Position numbers and translations under genes: made by a program. Below are positions 12,162 through 25,632 of a stretch of DNA of 64,000 bases, piece after piece. Numbering within the stretch: the first letter of the stretch is position 1; every line of letters begins with the position of its first letter. The notes beneath the pieces were generated by a model that ran no database searches, was not told the DNA's origin, and saw only the letters and a list, made by a program, of their open reading frames with translations. The stretch comes from Nomia melanderi (Eukaryota > Arthropoda > Insecta > Hymenoptera > Halictidae): NCBI RefSeq assembly GCF_051020985.1, contig NC_135007.1, positions 7,135,501-7,199,500 of the forward strand, in the 5' to 3' direction.

Positions 12162-15100
12162 AAGATTATTTTAATGTAAATCTTAAGTAAGATAATAACA
12201 TTCCGACGAGACTGTAAGTCTTATGGAAATTGGCATTATAAATTAATTTAAAAAAGTCAATCCTTTTATAATTGATTGACAATAGTTGAGTTATCGTTAA
12301 CGTTGACTTTAACGTCCCTTTGTTACGTTCATAATGCTTTGTGGCAAGGACGAAGTTGTTAGCTGCCTTCTGGACAATATATCGTGTTTCTGTTTACCAG
12401 AGGGAGCACAGAAGTATTTAGGTAATAGATTCAGGGGATTAGTCCTTACCTGTTCTCAAGTCCCACCTTTACAACCCGTAAAAGTGTTTGTAGTGGCCCG
12501 AGCTCAAACAGTTGTTCAGTCTCTCTCGTGCGTTGACTTTTTCTGCGTTTTTTCTTTATTCCGGACCTTGTATCAGCCTGTTGGCGACTGGTAATTTATG
12601 TAAATTCCGCCGAACCCAACTTCATCGGGAATAATTTTATCAGAAATTAACGTTGAATATGCTCAAACCATTTTAATACTGCCATTCCCGTAAATTTTTG
12701 TAAAAAAAAAAATCGTAATTCGATAAGAATCGTTTCTTTATTCTTTTCTTTTTACCTTTTTACTCGTCGTACGAAAACATTATCGCACTAATTGCTTCAG
12801 TCCCTTAATAAATATTATAATACATTTATTTTTATTGATGCATTCACCCAGAATTCCAATAAAAAAAAAAAAAGTGATTAATTTCAAAACATTTAAGGAC
12901 TGCTCACAGGACAAAGAAGGTAAATATAATTATAAAATTGAAATTAACAGTTATTATTTCCAAATTAAAATTGAGTACGCGTTTCATTTATCCTGGCACG
13001 ATTCAATAAAATCGAAACAAATGAGTCTCGAATGAACGACTGCATAATCATTATAGTTACTCAACCCGCTCAGTCGAACTTTATACGCGTTTTATCATCC
13101 CATATTACATTTTCGGAGCGCATATTTCAATTCCCGTGATGCTTATTCGTTCGAGTGCTCGATTGTAATTCAGATTCGGTCTGCGCGGTCATAACCACGT
13201 GGTTTAACGTTATTTGTCTTGCATTTGAAATGCCGGATAACGGATTCCCGCGGTGTTCACCAAGACGTGACTTTAATAGCGCTGTGAAATAGGAAGAAAA
13301 TATTCGGCGACGACGGCTACACGAAATTTATTTCGTTCGGCTTCGACAGTTTCAGTTGTCTGTCGATTCGTGGACTTATCTCGTTGCTAACTTGTAAATT
13401 CGTTTTATCACGTAGCCACGATGATGGAACAGTATTTCTACTACAATAATACCGCATTTATATGAATTCGTTAGGGAACAAACTGTTTTAAGCTTTTCAT
13501 ATAATAGAAGTCTACTAATTTTCTCCACTACATATGATTATTCATGTAACCAGATTTCACGTTCAGATAAGTAGATCTAATTATAAATTTAAATTACTCT
13601 TCGGATTTGAGCGATTTTAAATTCTACGAATTTCGAAACGACTTGTAAAAACAAAAATTTAAGAAGTCTGATAAATTAACTCTTTTAAATGGGGATGATA
13701 ACGAAATTAAACATTTTACATTATTTAAAGAAGGAACGAATAAGTAATAGGAAGTATTTGTTTTATTATTTAGTAATAAAACAAATAATTTAGTATTATA
13801 TATTAAGTGCTCGTATAATTGTAACGATACTTGACTTTGAATTAACTCAGCTGTAGTTCATTTAATTTTATATTTATGAAAATAAATAGAGTTCTACTGT
13901 ATATAAATTGTTTCCACAGGCCGATCATCGGGTGCGTGAAAGTTGGACGATATGCGGCGGACTCCATCTTGGTTTCTTTCGGGCGCGCGCGTCGCTCGGC
14001 GAATTCAATTTCGTTTCAATTGCCGCAAAGTACCTCCGCATTTCTCTTCCACTGTTCCGATTACCGTACGCTCAAATTGGAGTGGACTGCACACTGGTTT
14101 GAGTGCGCCGGAATTTTACGCAATCTGGATTTTTGTTTCCTCTCCTCTCTCCCTCTTATTCTCTCTTTTTGTGTAATCCCTGGGAACCTGTGTTTAATTA
14201 TATAATTAACTCGAATACCGGATTACTGGTCTCGCAATAATTAGACTGCGAATGTCTGCGTATTTCATTTTCGAAGACAATCTTTTTTAATAGAAACCGG
14301 AATCAATGGAAAGTTCTTTCTTATGTTTTTACGATGGACCAGGAATAAAGATTTTGTTCATTTTAATAAATTTACAGTAAATACTGTAAACATGCTCGAC
14401 GATTTAAAAGGAAATTAGAATTTTATTTAATCTAGTGAAATGTATTTTGCATTGGATTAGTACTTTAAATTGTTTTTTAGAGTTTTGCGAGCAGATGAAA
14501 CGATCCTTAATAATAGAATTTATTTGTCACATTTCGAATGTACGTAACAGAAATAGTCTGTTCGGTTAAAAAAGTATTGAGATCATCGTGCTACGCATTT
14601 GAATAATTCCGAAACATAAACGAACGCAAGAGATGAATACTAAAATTCTGTTTTCGTTTTAAATTCCCAAAGTGTCGCGGACTATAGAGACATCATAAAA
14701 TGATATGTTTTATTGAATTACTAAAATAACAGGCGCTTTCGTCGAAGAAAAAGAACTCATGTCTTATTTGCAGTTGAGAATAGCGTCTGCGATAGTTTCT
14801 GACGATGAAGTCATTTTGTAGACATTAGAGTCATTACGCCAACACGTTGAAATGAATGAAAAATAATATACTGAAATGTCTTTTTACAATTTGAAAAGAA
14901 AGTGATTTTAAATGAACAATTTTTTAATATTTTTGGAATTGACGAAAAATTCAGTAATGCTTAAAACATTACAATAATTCGTCCGACCAGAGGATAACTA
15001 TTGCTCACTATCAATAATATTTAATGCGTACAGTTAGATTGAAAGTTGTCGCTTTAAAAGGAGCACATTTAACCTTCATAGTATGTTACGGTAATAGCTG

Positions 15101-17160
15101 TGTTTATTTGTTTCTTTGATGCACCGTCGGTGTTAAAAACAAATTAGTCATATGTCATTAAAAAGTGGTCATAAAATTGATCTAAGAGCTTATATAACAC
15201 TCTCGTATGGTATATGGAGGTTAAGGTTTGTACACAATTACACGGCAGAAGGTAATTTTGTTTATATTGCTTACTTTAATTTACTGTTTCAAGAAGAATA
15301 TATTTTTTCCCGCTGAATTAATAATCATCTGTGTTCAACGAACTTTTCATAATATTATTATCAACATTTAACCTATCTATTAACTACTATACTTGGTAAA
15401 CAGAAATTCTTTTATAATATTATTAGGACCTATTTTTCACACTTGGAATATTACAGAAATCCATTAATGAAAAATTTGATTTTGCAATCCCTTTGGAATA
15501 AAAGTATCTATCTTTTGATCTTACATCGAATTACAATTGTTTTACTATTCAGATAAAATGAAAATAACTAAAGATTCATTGTTAAAATATTCAAATTATT
15601 TTTTGTTTAGTAAATTTGAAAAATATTAGAATCATTTGGGGGGGTAATTAGTTTGTATGAATGAAGCGACAAACACGCCTCGTTTCTCATGTAATTTTAC
15701 GGACAGCCTCGGTTCAGATATTCGCGGACGGTATTTACCAAAAGTATACGAGGGTCGTGTTATTTAATAACCGGAAATAACTATGTAAAACTCGAGGCAG
15801 ACGGCCTGTTTCTGTTGGCTCTCCCTCGTGAGAAGTTCGACTTCTTACCCTCGTTCCTACGGCTGCGCTTTTTTCTTCGAAGCAGGTTCCCGGAAACTTT
15901 CGACGATCGTGACATTTTCAAACGGCGCAAACAAACTTCGCTCGGGGAGAATGGTCTCGAAATGACGCCACTCGCGAATATGTATTACGTGGAGCGAGTA
16001 TTGATCGCGCGAGCATGAAAAATTCTGAAATATAGAAATTCGTAAAAATAGTTCGCCACGAGACAAAGAAACAATTTCAAACTAAAACATTAAATGAAAC
16101 ATATCTGTATATATATTTATCACTTTTTGTAATTTACATGCTTATAAATTAACTTAAATTTATAATTCCTAACGATGAGTTTACATTAACCGTAATATGA
16201 GTATATTTGTTTCATATCAATCGAACGGTAATATAATTACGTAAACGAACGTGCAATTTATCTTTGACCAGGAAAATGATTAACAAAGTGAATGTTCAGC
16301 GTGAACTTATGGGGAAATAGACTCTCGAGGTAAGGGGTTAATTGTAAAATTAGAAATCACACGATTAGGCTTAATGCGATTATTATCGAACGAAAATTGC
16401 GGCTTAGAATGTGCGGCGTTCTCAAACTTAATTTATATTATACACGGTGTTGCGGTACATACAGTCGCGGCCCATTCACAGTCCCTTCGAATCCCATGTA
16501 ATTTGCTGGAACGTGATGGGAGTGTGAAAGCCGCGTTAACATTCGAATCGTGTGGTTAAAATCGCCGACGATATATACGAACCAGAATTTTCGCAATAAC
16601 CGGCGCGCAAAGTAACGACGTCGTCGACAATCTAGTCGTTCCGCGCGATCTGAAAATGAATAGTTCGAAAGCGCCATATTTACTCGCAATTAATGAAATT
16701 CGATCGATGATTTAGCCTGGAATCGGTTCCGTGCCGAGGTAATTCTACTTTCACGTTGCACCGTGAGAAAATGCTAACCTTCTCGCTAATAATCAACATT
16801 ATATACGCGAAGAAAGAAAACGGAGTTAACAGACTCTTCGATTAACAATGTGCGAACCCGTTGTTCAAATTAGTATAGCAACTAATCAATTTGCAAATTA
16901 CCCTATCATCGACTATAGCCTACTAAACATTGTGTTACGCAGGGATCTTGGTGAATGGAAAGGTAATTTGAAATAAATTACTAGACCTACAATAAATTGT
17001 TTTAAATCTAATTGGTGCAACGTACAGGCTTCCGAGTAACACTGAAAAGTATATTCGTTGAAGATTCGTTTCAGTTGATGTATTACTTTTTGGTTCGTTT
17101 GACTTACAACCGGCAATAATATAAAACACATTAACAAATTTGTTAAATTCAATATCTAAC
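12162..17160. other. AT-rich intron, no gene seen
   Basis: Predominantly AT-rich. A13 run at about 12861-12873, and a perfect 13-bp hairpin at 13756-13786. Bases 13890-14110 are GC-richer and preceded by an acceptor-like TTTCCACAG, but the frame after it resembles nothing. No other structure is supported. Confidence 0.4.
13756..13786. repeat. Perfect 13-bp hairpin
   Basis: ATTTGTTTTATTA, loop TTTAG, TAATAAAACAAAT. It is AT-rich, so chance is possible. Confidence 0.8.
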
Positions 17161-18300
17161 CCACCCAAAACGAAATTTTATTTAAATCATACAAATCTAT
17201 AAAAAGCACACGTATAATACACACAAACCTTCCAAACTCGCTCAGAAAACCTATAAAAAGTAAATCCTCGCAGAAACGCATGTCACAAGGGTTAAAACTC
17301 AGAGACAGCGATTTACAAAGAGAAAATATGAGACAACAGTCTTAACGCGCCCTCTGCAATATTTCGGAAGCCCGAGGAAACCCGTTGTCGGGGGTGGCGC
17401 GAGGTTGGAACAGAAGATCTGCGGGGGTGGTTGGAGTTATACGGCGAAGGGGATGGTAAAATGGAAGCAGCACGGGGGATGCAGACGGCGGCAGGGTAAC
17501 CGAAATACGGGCAGAGAAGAAAGGCCGAGGGAAGGGGGGCGGGAACAAAAAAATTCGCCGTAAAGCCAGATTAATCCGTGCCCGGGTCTCGGCGTCGCCG
17601 GTGCTCATTGATTGCATGAAATCGGGGTTTCCTGCTTTCCCATTGTCACGTACAGGCGCGCTCGCGTGTTGTTTTCTGCCTACGGATAAATTGGCAAGCG
17701 TGTGCCCCCGCAATCAATAGGCGGAGAGGCAGAGAGGCGGTCGGCTTTGTCGGTGGGCGAGGGTGGGTGCAAGGTCGGCCGGCTTGTATCTCACGTGCAC
17801 GCTCGCGCGCACGTGGTCCCACACCTACGCGCCCGCCGTGCACCGACGTTCCACCCGCGTACACCTGCGCCACCCTGGCTGCGGATGCACATTTACTTAC
17901 ACACACAGACTGACGAGACGCGGCTCCGTCGGGTGTCGCGGCGATTTGACCACTTCACGGTCCGCGTGCGTTAAAACGCCTCGAAGAGCGCGTTCGCGCG
18001 GCTTCTCTCCCCTGATCCTACTCGCCCAATGACATTCCTCTCGGCTCGCCCCCTGGGCGAGAACGATCCGCGTGCTGAGGTATTAGTCTCGCCATTCGGG
18101 GTGAAAGGTTCTTCCGTAGTTCGTGGGATTTTATTGTTCCCTGGTCTATGGGTTTTCTTTCGAGGTTTGAGCGATTGTTTGATCCTTTGATGGCAGAGTA
18201 CTTTTGATAAGCTTGTAAAGTGTTATACTTGGTACTATTAGGTCGGGTGATTTGAAACGCCGGAATTTTCTTACTTAGAAATGTTTGTACTTCTGTCGTT
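17161..18300. other. GC-rich island with strongly mirrored flanks (unit 3)
   Basis: The left flank 17161-17340 counts A83 C40 G22 T35. The right flank 18061-18300 counts A45 C37 G64 T94. The core 17341-18060 is GC- and CpG-rich, with long chance open frames on both strands and no recognisable protein. Confidence 0.6.
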
Positions 18301-19200
18301 GCTATTCTGTTGTTCTTCATCTAGTTTTTGATACGGTTTCATTGTCGGTTATCAAAGCACCTTTTTGCGAACAACTTTTTCCGAATTGTGTGATAACTAT
18401 TTTTTGATTAGTTTTTCGAAAACTCGAATATCGTCAACATTCGTGTAATTTTCTTATTTGAATTCGAACTGGGAAATAATGCTGCAAAGCTCATCGAAAA
18501 TATAAAGAAAGCATTTGGGGGCAATACTGTGAATCAAAGAGCAGCGTGTAAGGTTTCCTTTTTACGTAAAATCCGACATTTCATATTATATATATATATA
18601 TATATAGGTAGTTTATGCATATATTGTAATTCAATTATAGGTAAATTCTTTGTTTTGTTTCGAGTTTCAATGCAATTGGTCTTGGAAAGATAATCGCGTT
18701 AAAAAAGCTAATAAATATTTAGTATTGAGCCACTAGAAGTGATGCAATATATAATTCAAGTGTAATAAATTACGAAGAGGTACATTCTAACAGTACAAGA
18801 TTCGTTTCAGACAGTTGAATCCTCAGCGCAAGCAGTCATATTCCACGGGTAAAGGATTCAAATACCACTCCCGATTAATCCTTTCCCTTCCCCAGAAGAG
18901 CCCTCTAAATATCGCTGCGCGATCTTTAGTCTCGGCGATTACGTTGAACATTACGTTCGCACGCGACGCGATTGCGCGGTGATTTGTGCACAGCGTACAC
19001 GTGAATCCGTCGCTAGCGGGTTCGCGTACACACTGAATACACCCAGGCATGCATGACATAATGATAGAGATGCCGGTGTCTGTTAAGTAAGAACAATCTC
19101 TAATTTCAATTTCACTTTTATCTTGTCGAGTATTGTATAACGTCGTACTCTTTTCACATTTTCTTGCCAAATTTCAGTTCTTACTTTTCTGTAGTACAAA
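18301..19200. other. AT-rich spacer with (TA)10
   Basis: A (TA)10 microsatellite lies at 18587-18606. The remainder is unremarkable AT-rich sequence between two islands. Confidence 0.5.
18587..18606. repeat. (TA)10 microsatellite
   Basis: Twenty bases of uninterrupted TA. Confidence 0.95.
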
Positions 19201-20400
19201 AGCAATGAAATCGATTCCCGTAATTATATTTCGTACGTTAATCTCACTCAAATTCATCAATCTACATCCCAAACACTATCAATTCCTATAAATTCACAAA
19301 CATCACATTTCATTCCAATCAACAGATTACTTTACTCCCTTTGAACTTTCCCAGTCAGCCATATGAAAATCACAAAGATCTGTCAATCCCAACTATACTT
19401 TCAAACATAATCACAAATACAAGACCACAGCGCTCAAACATCCAGCAATCCCGAAAACAAACATCAAACTTCTTCGTGTACCGGTCACAGCGATCTCCTT
19501 CATAATTCCCTCAGTGCACGAACACACTTTGTTCGCCTGGCGGACAATGTGTTGGCGCGTGTTCACGTGCGGTGCACACGTATGCTCGTGTTCGGACGCG
19601 CTCGGCTGCGTGCATCGCTCGGCACGTATTTACTTCACGTGTAGCCGTCACGTTTCGGTTGGGGGCGGTGCAGGGATGGCGGTGCAGGGTTGATACCCGC
19701 CACGAAAACCGGCTAGAAACGATGGATCGAGGGAAAACTTTACAAAGGGAGAGAGAGCCGCGTGTGGTCGAACGGGAACAGAAGGGGGTTGAGACCGTGT
19801 GATGGCGGATCGGGGGTTGCAGCGGTTGTGTGCATCTCGCCGCCGCGGACATTGATCATCCGCTCTTTTTCGTTCGGTCGGCCCGGCCGCAACATTGCAG
19901 ATGCACACGCTCACTCCAGATTTTTCGGGGATCGCGTGTAATCAACGGACCGATGCATCTGAACTGGTCCGCCTGTATTTTCTCTCTTTCTCTCCCTCTG
20001 TATCTCTCTCTCTCACTCGACCGTGCGTTTTTTTTTACACGGAGTTTCTGGTCGCGTTTACTCGCGCGGAGAATTCCCGATATCGAGCCGGGGCTTCGAA
20101 TTTTTATATAGTGAATTGAATCCTGTTCGAACGGCGAGCTTTGAACCGTCTGCTTTCGAATACTTCGAGCGTAGATAACGTTACACTTATGATATCGTGT
20201 AACCGCGATCCTATTTTTGTTCCGCGCCGAAAAACAATCCCGCGGAATCTTTTGTTACGCGAGACTAACTTTCACGAGTTTTTTCCGCGCGTGGTTATAT
20301 ACTCGAAAGGAAATCCTTGCGAGTTTTGTTCTTCGGTTTAGGTGTTCGATTACAGTATTGCTCTAGCGTGTTCGTGATTTTCGGAATGTTAAAAGTTTGA
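19201..20400. other. GC-rich island with G-poor left flank (unit 4)
   Basis: The left flank 19201-19500 counts A109 C86 G24 T81; bases 19261-19320 contain no G at all. The core is about 19500-20100. The right flank is shorter: 20341-20400 counts A13 C7 G16 T24. Confidence 0.55.
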
Positions 20401-21361
20401 TTTTTAGACCATTCACACGTCGATACTCAATGGTTCATGCGTATGTAGAACGTGTTAATTCTGTCGGAACCTGTAACACGTTTTTATTGCATTTTATTTG
20501 AACGGAAAAAACATTCCAAGGTACGAAGTGAGTGAATACTGAAAACCGTAGCAATCGTAAAAGTTCTAACAACAAATTTCTCGCGCGACAAGACCACGGG
20601 TCGATCGAGGCTATATTTTAAACGGTGACGGTCGCGTGAGAGCGTGTTTTCATCGGCGTCGGCGGTAATGCAAAGCATTTCTAAAAGTAAATGTCGCCGT
20701 TGCTCTATGGCCGCATAAAGATCATATAAACGCGTGCCTCCGGAATGAAAAATATTTCTGCGACCCGTGCCAAGTCTTCAATAACCCGGCGTCGCGTAAA
20801 TTTCTCACGTTTATCGTCCCCGAGCATTTCGCAAAATTTATTTGCTCGCGGGGCACTGCCACCGTTTCGAACCGGCTTTTGTTGATCTTCGCGGACGACT
20901 TTCGACGCCGATCGCTTCCCCGTCACATCACGCAACATCGGGTGCGTGATGTGACTGAATATTTTACATCTCTGGGGAAGTAATTCCCGGTTGGCAAACT
21001 CTCTCACCGCGAAATTCTTCTCGCTTTATCGAACGAGCGCGTGCCCGACCAGATAAACGCGGAAGTAACAGGCTTTCGAGCTTTCCGTCGAAATTCTTAT
21101 CGTTCTTGGGGGAACGGCGTTGCCTCTGCTAGAGATCGTTCAAGATTATGGATTACGCTGTGTCACGGTGGTAGCCGTTTACAATTTGAACAAGGTAATT
21201 AATGAATGGCAGAGATTGCAACTGAGTTTTTGTTTCCTTTCCGAGAAAGAAAATAAATATTTAACTGTGTGTATGATTTATATTATCCAGGAATAATCGA
21301 TGAAAATAGGAATTACAAGGAATCTTATTATTTTAATAAGAGGGCTGAAAAAAGCACTCGG

Positions 21362-21513
21362 AGTTAAGAGTTGAAAGTATATTTGAAACTAGGAGGTGTG
21401 GAAAAGAAATTATCTTTTTAAATTGTTCGCCTCAAAATGAACAATTTTGATTTCTTTTCTACACTCCCTAGTTTCGGAGATATTGTAAAAAATATAGTTT
21501 TAACTCTCAACTT
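21362..21513. repeat. 150-bp imperfect hairpin (foldback element or hairpin RNA)
   Basis: The left arm, read against the reverse of the right arm, matches at 20 of 23 positions for AGTTAAGAGTTGAAAG..., then at 23 of 26 for GAAACTAGGAGGTGTGG... (21384 onward). The right arm has about 14 extra bases between these blocks. Near the tip, AAATTGTTC (21420-21428) pairs perfectly with GAACAATTT (21439-21447). It could be a foldback transposable element or a transcribed hairpin. Confidence 0.6.
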
Positions 21514-21827
21514 TGACAACTTAAGCTCGCAGAAAGATGTTTACCGCAGGAATCCGACAAAAAATTGTTCAACGCGCGAGCGCCACGTTGTAATTCGATA
21601 ATTCACTCTTCTCACCGGAAGTGTGGCACAGAAATTCAGACGCGTCGCGTCCCGCCTCTTTCACCAAAACATTTCCGCGAGCAGCTGGCAACGCGCGCGA
21701 TCCCCTAGATAAGATCTGCGCGAGACTCGTCGTTGACGTTGAAACGTTGACTCTCGTTGCTCCTTCCTTTTCCCCGATTTTGTTTTCAAATTGCAACTGC
21801 ATTTTTCAGCCGTGTTTTTTCCCGCGA

Positions 21828-21860
21828 CGCGTCCCCTCCGCGTCCCCTCCGCGTCCCCTC
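21828..21860 (+). repeat. Three perfect copies of an 11-mer
   Basis: CGCGTCCCCTC is repeated three times without a mismatch, followed by five bases of a fourth copy. Confidence 0.9.
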
Positions 21861-24462
21861 CGCGTTCTGCGAAATAAATGTAACGTTTCGATACACGTCT
21901 CGTCAAAGTGCATTCATGCGCGCCGTCGGAATCCATCGTGCCCCGCCATTGAATCGAAATCCGCGCTTTTGCGCCGACACGTTCTTGTCGGTCGATGAAA
22001 CAAAACCGACCGTCCCGGGTCCCTTTTAATTATAAATAATACAGTTCTCCTCCGAGCGGGATTTTTCATCCGGTTATTTTGCGTCGGCCCACCCACCGTC
22101 ACCCGCGTCGTTCCCCATTGGAAACGCGGTACCGGTTTTCGAAATTTTCTAAATGGAAAATACGCGTTGGCACACTCGCCCGACGAATTCACCGTAAATT
22201 ATTGTTTCGCGTTTCCGTGAGGAAAATTGCCCACGAAACCCCCCGAACGCCGCGTTTTTTCGTTGGAAGGACCTAGGTGCAGTGTGCGCCCGATTCATCT
22301 TGTCCTTGTACAATTTTAATTTTTCATTATTTTTTGTTAAGCTATGTTAAATAAACTTGTATTTCTAAAACTTATATGTAGGGTAAAGGTGCCTAATATG
22401 GAACACGTTCCGCATGGGGTGCACATTCTTCGTTAATGTTATATATTATTATGTTATATTTTTATTTCATGGTGGCAGTTACAAAATTGACAGTAATGGA
22501 AAAAATGTGCCCAATGCATTGTGTTTGTGAAGAATGCAGTGGTCCCGATATGTTATTCGTATATCCAACGTATAAAAGAAAGGAAAGCAAAAAATTAACA
22601 AAATATATATGTTTAAAAAAGCGGAAACTTCGTTTACTTATCTTTCTCAATTCCATGAATATTCATTTCTTGCGATAAAAATGAGTTTTGTTTACAAATT
22701 ATTTAGGTGCTCGATATTAGGAGCCATTTTTTCAGATCGCTGTTTTTGACTTTATTACATTTTGTATCATAGTTTGAAATCATTTCAATTTTGGCATTGT
22801 TATTGATCAGTGTATGTATTTTTATTAATTTCTTTGTGTTTTGATGCAGGCTTCATTGAAAAGATGCATATTTCTCGTTTTGACAAGCTTTACAAATCAG
22901 GTGTTCTATATTAGGTTAAAATCTTACTAGCTTTTACTTCTAAAATTTTTTTTTACACCGGCAGACTTTGTTTACGCAATTAAAATTACGTTCCATGTAA
23001 AGCAAATCCACACAGAACGGATTTTCACGAGAATCGAAGGTCAGGTGTCGTTCGTTTACGCGGCGTTGTTTTCTTTCTGCAGTATTGGGTACTCTATTTT
23101 CACGAATCGTCGAGACGATGAATTCTGTCGCCGGGATTTTTGGAACAACGAGACACCGAGTGACGCGATACGCCGTTCGTCCGCTACCGTAGGAAAATAT
23201 GGTATCCGCGGCAATTAGAGTATTATTTAGATTTTGATTACCCGCGAATTAATTCCGGCGAATTGGCAACCGTGTTGTAAAGGCGAAATAATTGAATTGC
23301 CTCGTCGTAAAGGCACTGTTAAAACATTTAATCGTTTTCTTCCTTAATTGGATCGGAAACGTTCCTTTTTCACGGAATTACTCGCCGGCAAGACCATTAC
23401 ATGCTAATTGCATCCAACTGTAATATCTGCGGTTGCGTCGGGAATTATTAGAGCGATCGTGCGCCCGCGCCGCGCCGGGCCGTGCGGCGACCGAATAAGT
23501 GTGATCGAGTTCGAAATCAAAGGGTAAAGAAACCTTTTAATATTGATATGTGCACGGTCAGTTGTTGTTGCCAGTCAATGATATTGATATTATATCCCCA
23601 GGCAAAAGTCAGTCGAACGGGACGGAGAACAAATAGCTTCTTGCGCCGGGGATACTTGTCAGTCTCCTTCGAAGCGTTTCTCTAATGTGCATTCGTGTCA
23701 ATGCGAGCCGCGATTGCGTTTGTACGCGAGTCGTGAGTCATCGATTCGTCGCAGGTAATGTCGTTTATGCGCACGTTGACACAGGTTGAGGATACGCCGC
23801 GAAGTATTTATCCGGTGGAGTCTTTCCGTTGAAAAATGACCTAACGATAATCAGAAAACTATAATAAATATTGGATTCAACAAAAATTTAATTAAATCCT
23901 AACTTCTACCGCCAAAGTTTCATATCGAATAATTTTAATAGTTGCATAATACAGAGCCACAAATGTTAAGTGCAGTGCACCGTACAGATAAAAACGATGT
24001 AATAAGCTACCAAGCGATAAGATCGAGAGTCCTTAATCTTCACCGGTTCTCGACACCTCAATTGCCCGCGCGAAGAGTTAAACCATGAATATCATGAGCG
24101 ATCAGACATTTTTCAGAAACCTCGTACACAAGGAACAGCGTTTAAGCGAAGATCCACGGGTTCGAAAGGTGAAGAAATTAGTATTCAATCTCCGGAACGT
24201 TACAAGCGATACATCTTTAAGCGAGATTACAATGTCCGGGATGAAAACAGGCCGAGGGATAAGCCGCGAAATTACCAGTGGAGGACCTTTCGACAGGGGT
24301 TCCTCGTGAACTGGCGCGCGCTTGCGTACTTAGGTACGTTGCGGCGACCTTTCGAGAGGCGATCTCGGGCCCGCGTGTCCGTAAAACGAAACACGATCCT
24401 CTCGGCTGTGTACACCGGGTGTAATGCGATTCTCGTCGAAGGAAGATCGTGCAACGAGATGC

Positions 24463-24480
24463 ACCGGCCGGCCGGCCGGT
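24463..24480. repeat. 18-nt perfect CCGG palindrome
   Basis: ACCGGCCGGCCGGCCGGT reads the same on both strands. It lies in the GC-rich core of unit 5. Confidence 0.9.
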
Positions 24481-25331
24481 CGGTTCGCAGCCGCATCACA
24501 GGTCGTCGTCGGCTCGCGTTGACTCGGCTCGAACACCACCACTGAAATGGAATACGGTCATTAGCGTGGCGAGGAGGGCGAAATCCAATTAGTCCCTTAC
24601 ACCGAGGTTTCGTGCGCGTACCAAGGAGCCAAAGGGAACGGTCAGGAAGGTGGTGCAAGGAGAGGGTGAAAAAGAGGCGAGAATAGGGATATAAACAGCG
24701 AGAAAGAGGAACGGAGACACAGAGAGAAAGAGGAAGAGAAATGGGTAAAGAGATAAAGAAAGACAGGGGCTGAGAGGTAAACGGTAAGGTAGATAGATGA
24801 AGAGAGACGGTTCGAGTAGTCCGATCGAAGAGGAAAGGGAAGCGTGAAAGCGGTTAGGACGCGCGAGTAGCGGCTTCGACTCGTGGCTGCGTCCGATCTG
24901 CATCGTCGATTATTCGAATGCATTTCGATGCACATTGTGCATAGTCGGCGGCGCGCATGCGCGTTACCGCCAATAAATATTTATTGACGTAAGACGAGAC
25001 ACGTAGAATGATAATAAAACGTGTTTGCGCCGTTTCTATCTGTTTTGCACCTTTACGATCGGCCTCTCCGCGCACACACAGGGACACGCGCGCGCGTTGC
25101 ACGCTGCACACACCCCCACCACCCTTTTCTGTCCTACCTCCCATCCCCCTCCCCCGTGCCGTCGGTTTCTGCAGCCACCCTTGTCGGGCCTGGCTGCACG
25201 TGCGCGCGCATCCTATGTACGTGTTTATTGATGTAACTCGAGACGGTCGCACGCAAGTTAACAGCCCGTAAACAGAGAATGCACCGGGAATATACGAGTG
25301 TTTTTCGTGCTTGCCTCTGGCGTATCCCACT

Positions 25332-25333
<2 letters not shown>

Positions 25334-25364
<31 letters not shown>
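25334..25364 (+). repeat. (GA)n microsatellite
   Basis: Thirty-one bases of uninterrupted GA, followed after a short gap by GAGCGAGCGAGCGAG. It is complementary to the CT tract at 25616-25690. Confidence 0.95.
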
Positions 25365-25367
<3 letters not shown>

Positions 25368-25615
25368 GCCGCGACGAGCGAGCGAGCGAGTGAGCCAGCG
25401 CCGCTCGAGATTTCTTTATAGCATTAATCCTGAAACGTTATGTATCCAACCGGAGAGAGCTTTACTTCGGGCGCACGGCGCGCTCGCCGTTGCCTTCCTT
25501 TTTCCACTGCTGAACGGGGCGTCTACGTCTCGCTGATATTGAATCGCGTGAATTATTTAGCCCACGCGCGGGCTAAAAGCCCGGAATATTTTCCTCACGG
25601 CAACTTTTAATAAAC

Positions 25616-25632
25616 TTCTCTCTCTCTCTCCC

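Larger units (their letters stand above)
20401..23820. other. Mixed intron; holds a long hairpin and short repeats
   Basis: GC-richer patches at about 20580-21130 and 21540-22280 alternate with AT-rich DNA. The hairpin at 21362-21513, the 11-mer tandem at 21828-21860 and three GGTG...ATATT motifs at 22388-22920 are listed separately. No gene is recognisable. Confidence 0.4.

Noticed and set aside
13890..14110. Possible exon after TTTCCACAG at 13918
   Set aside because: The open frame resembles no protein and has the wrong continuation for the MBD.
24854..25330. 158-codon minus-strand frame
   Set aside because: Repeats and CpG-rich DNA keep several frames open here; no family resemblance.
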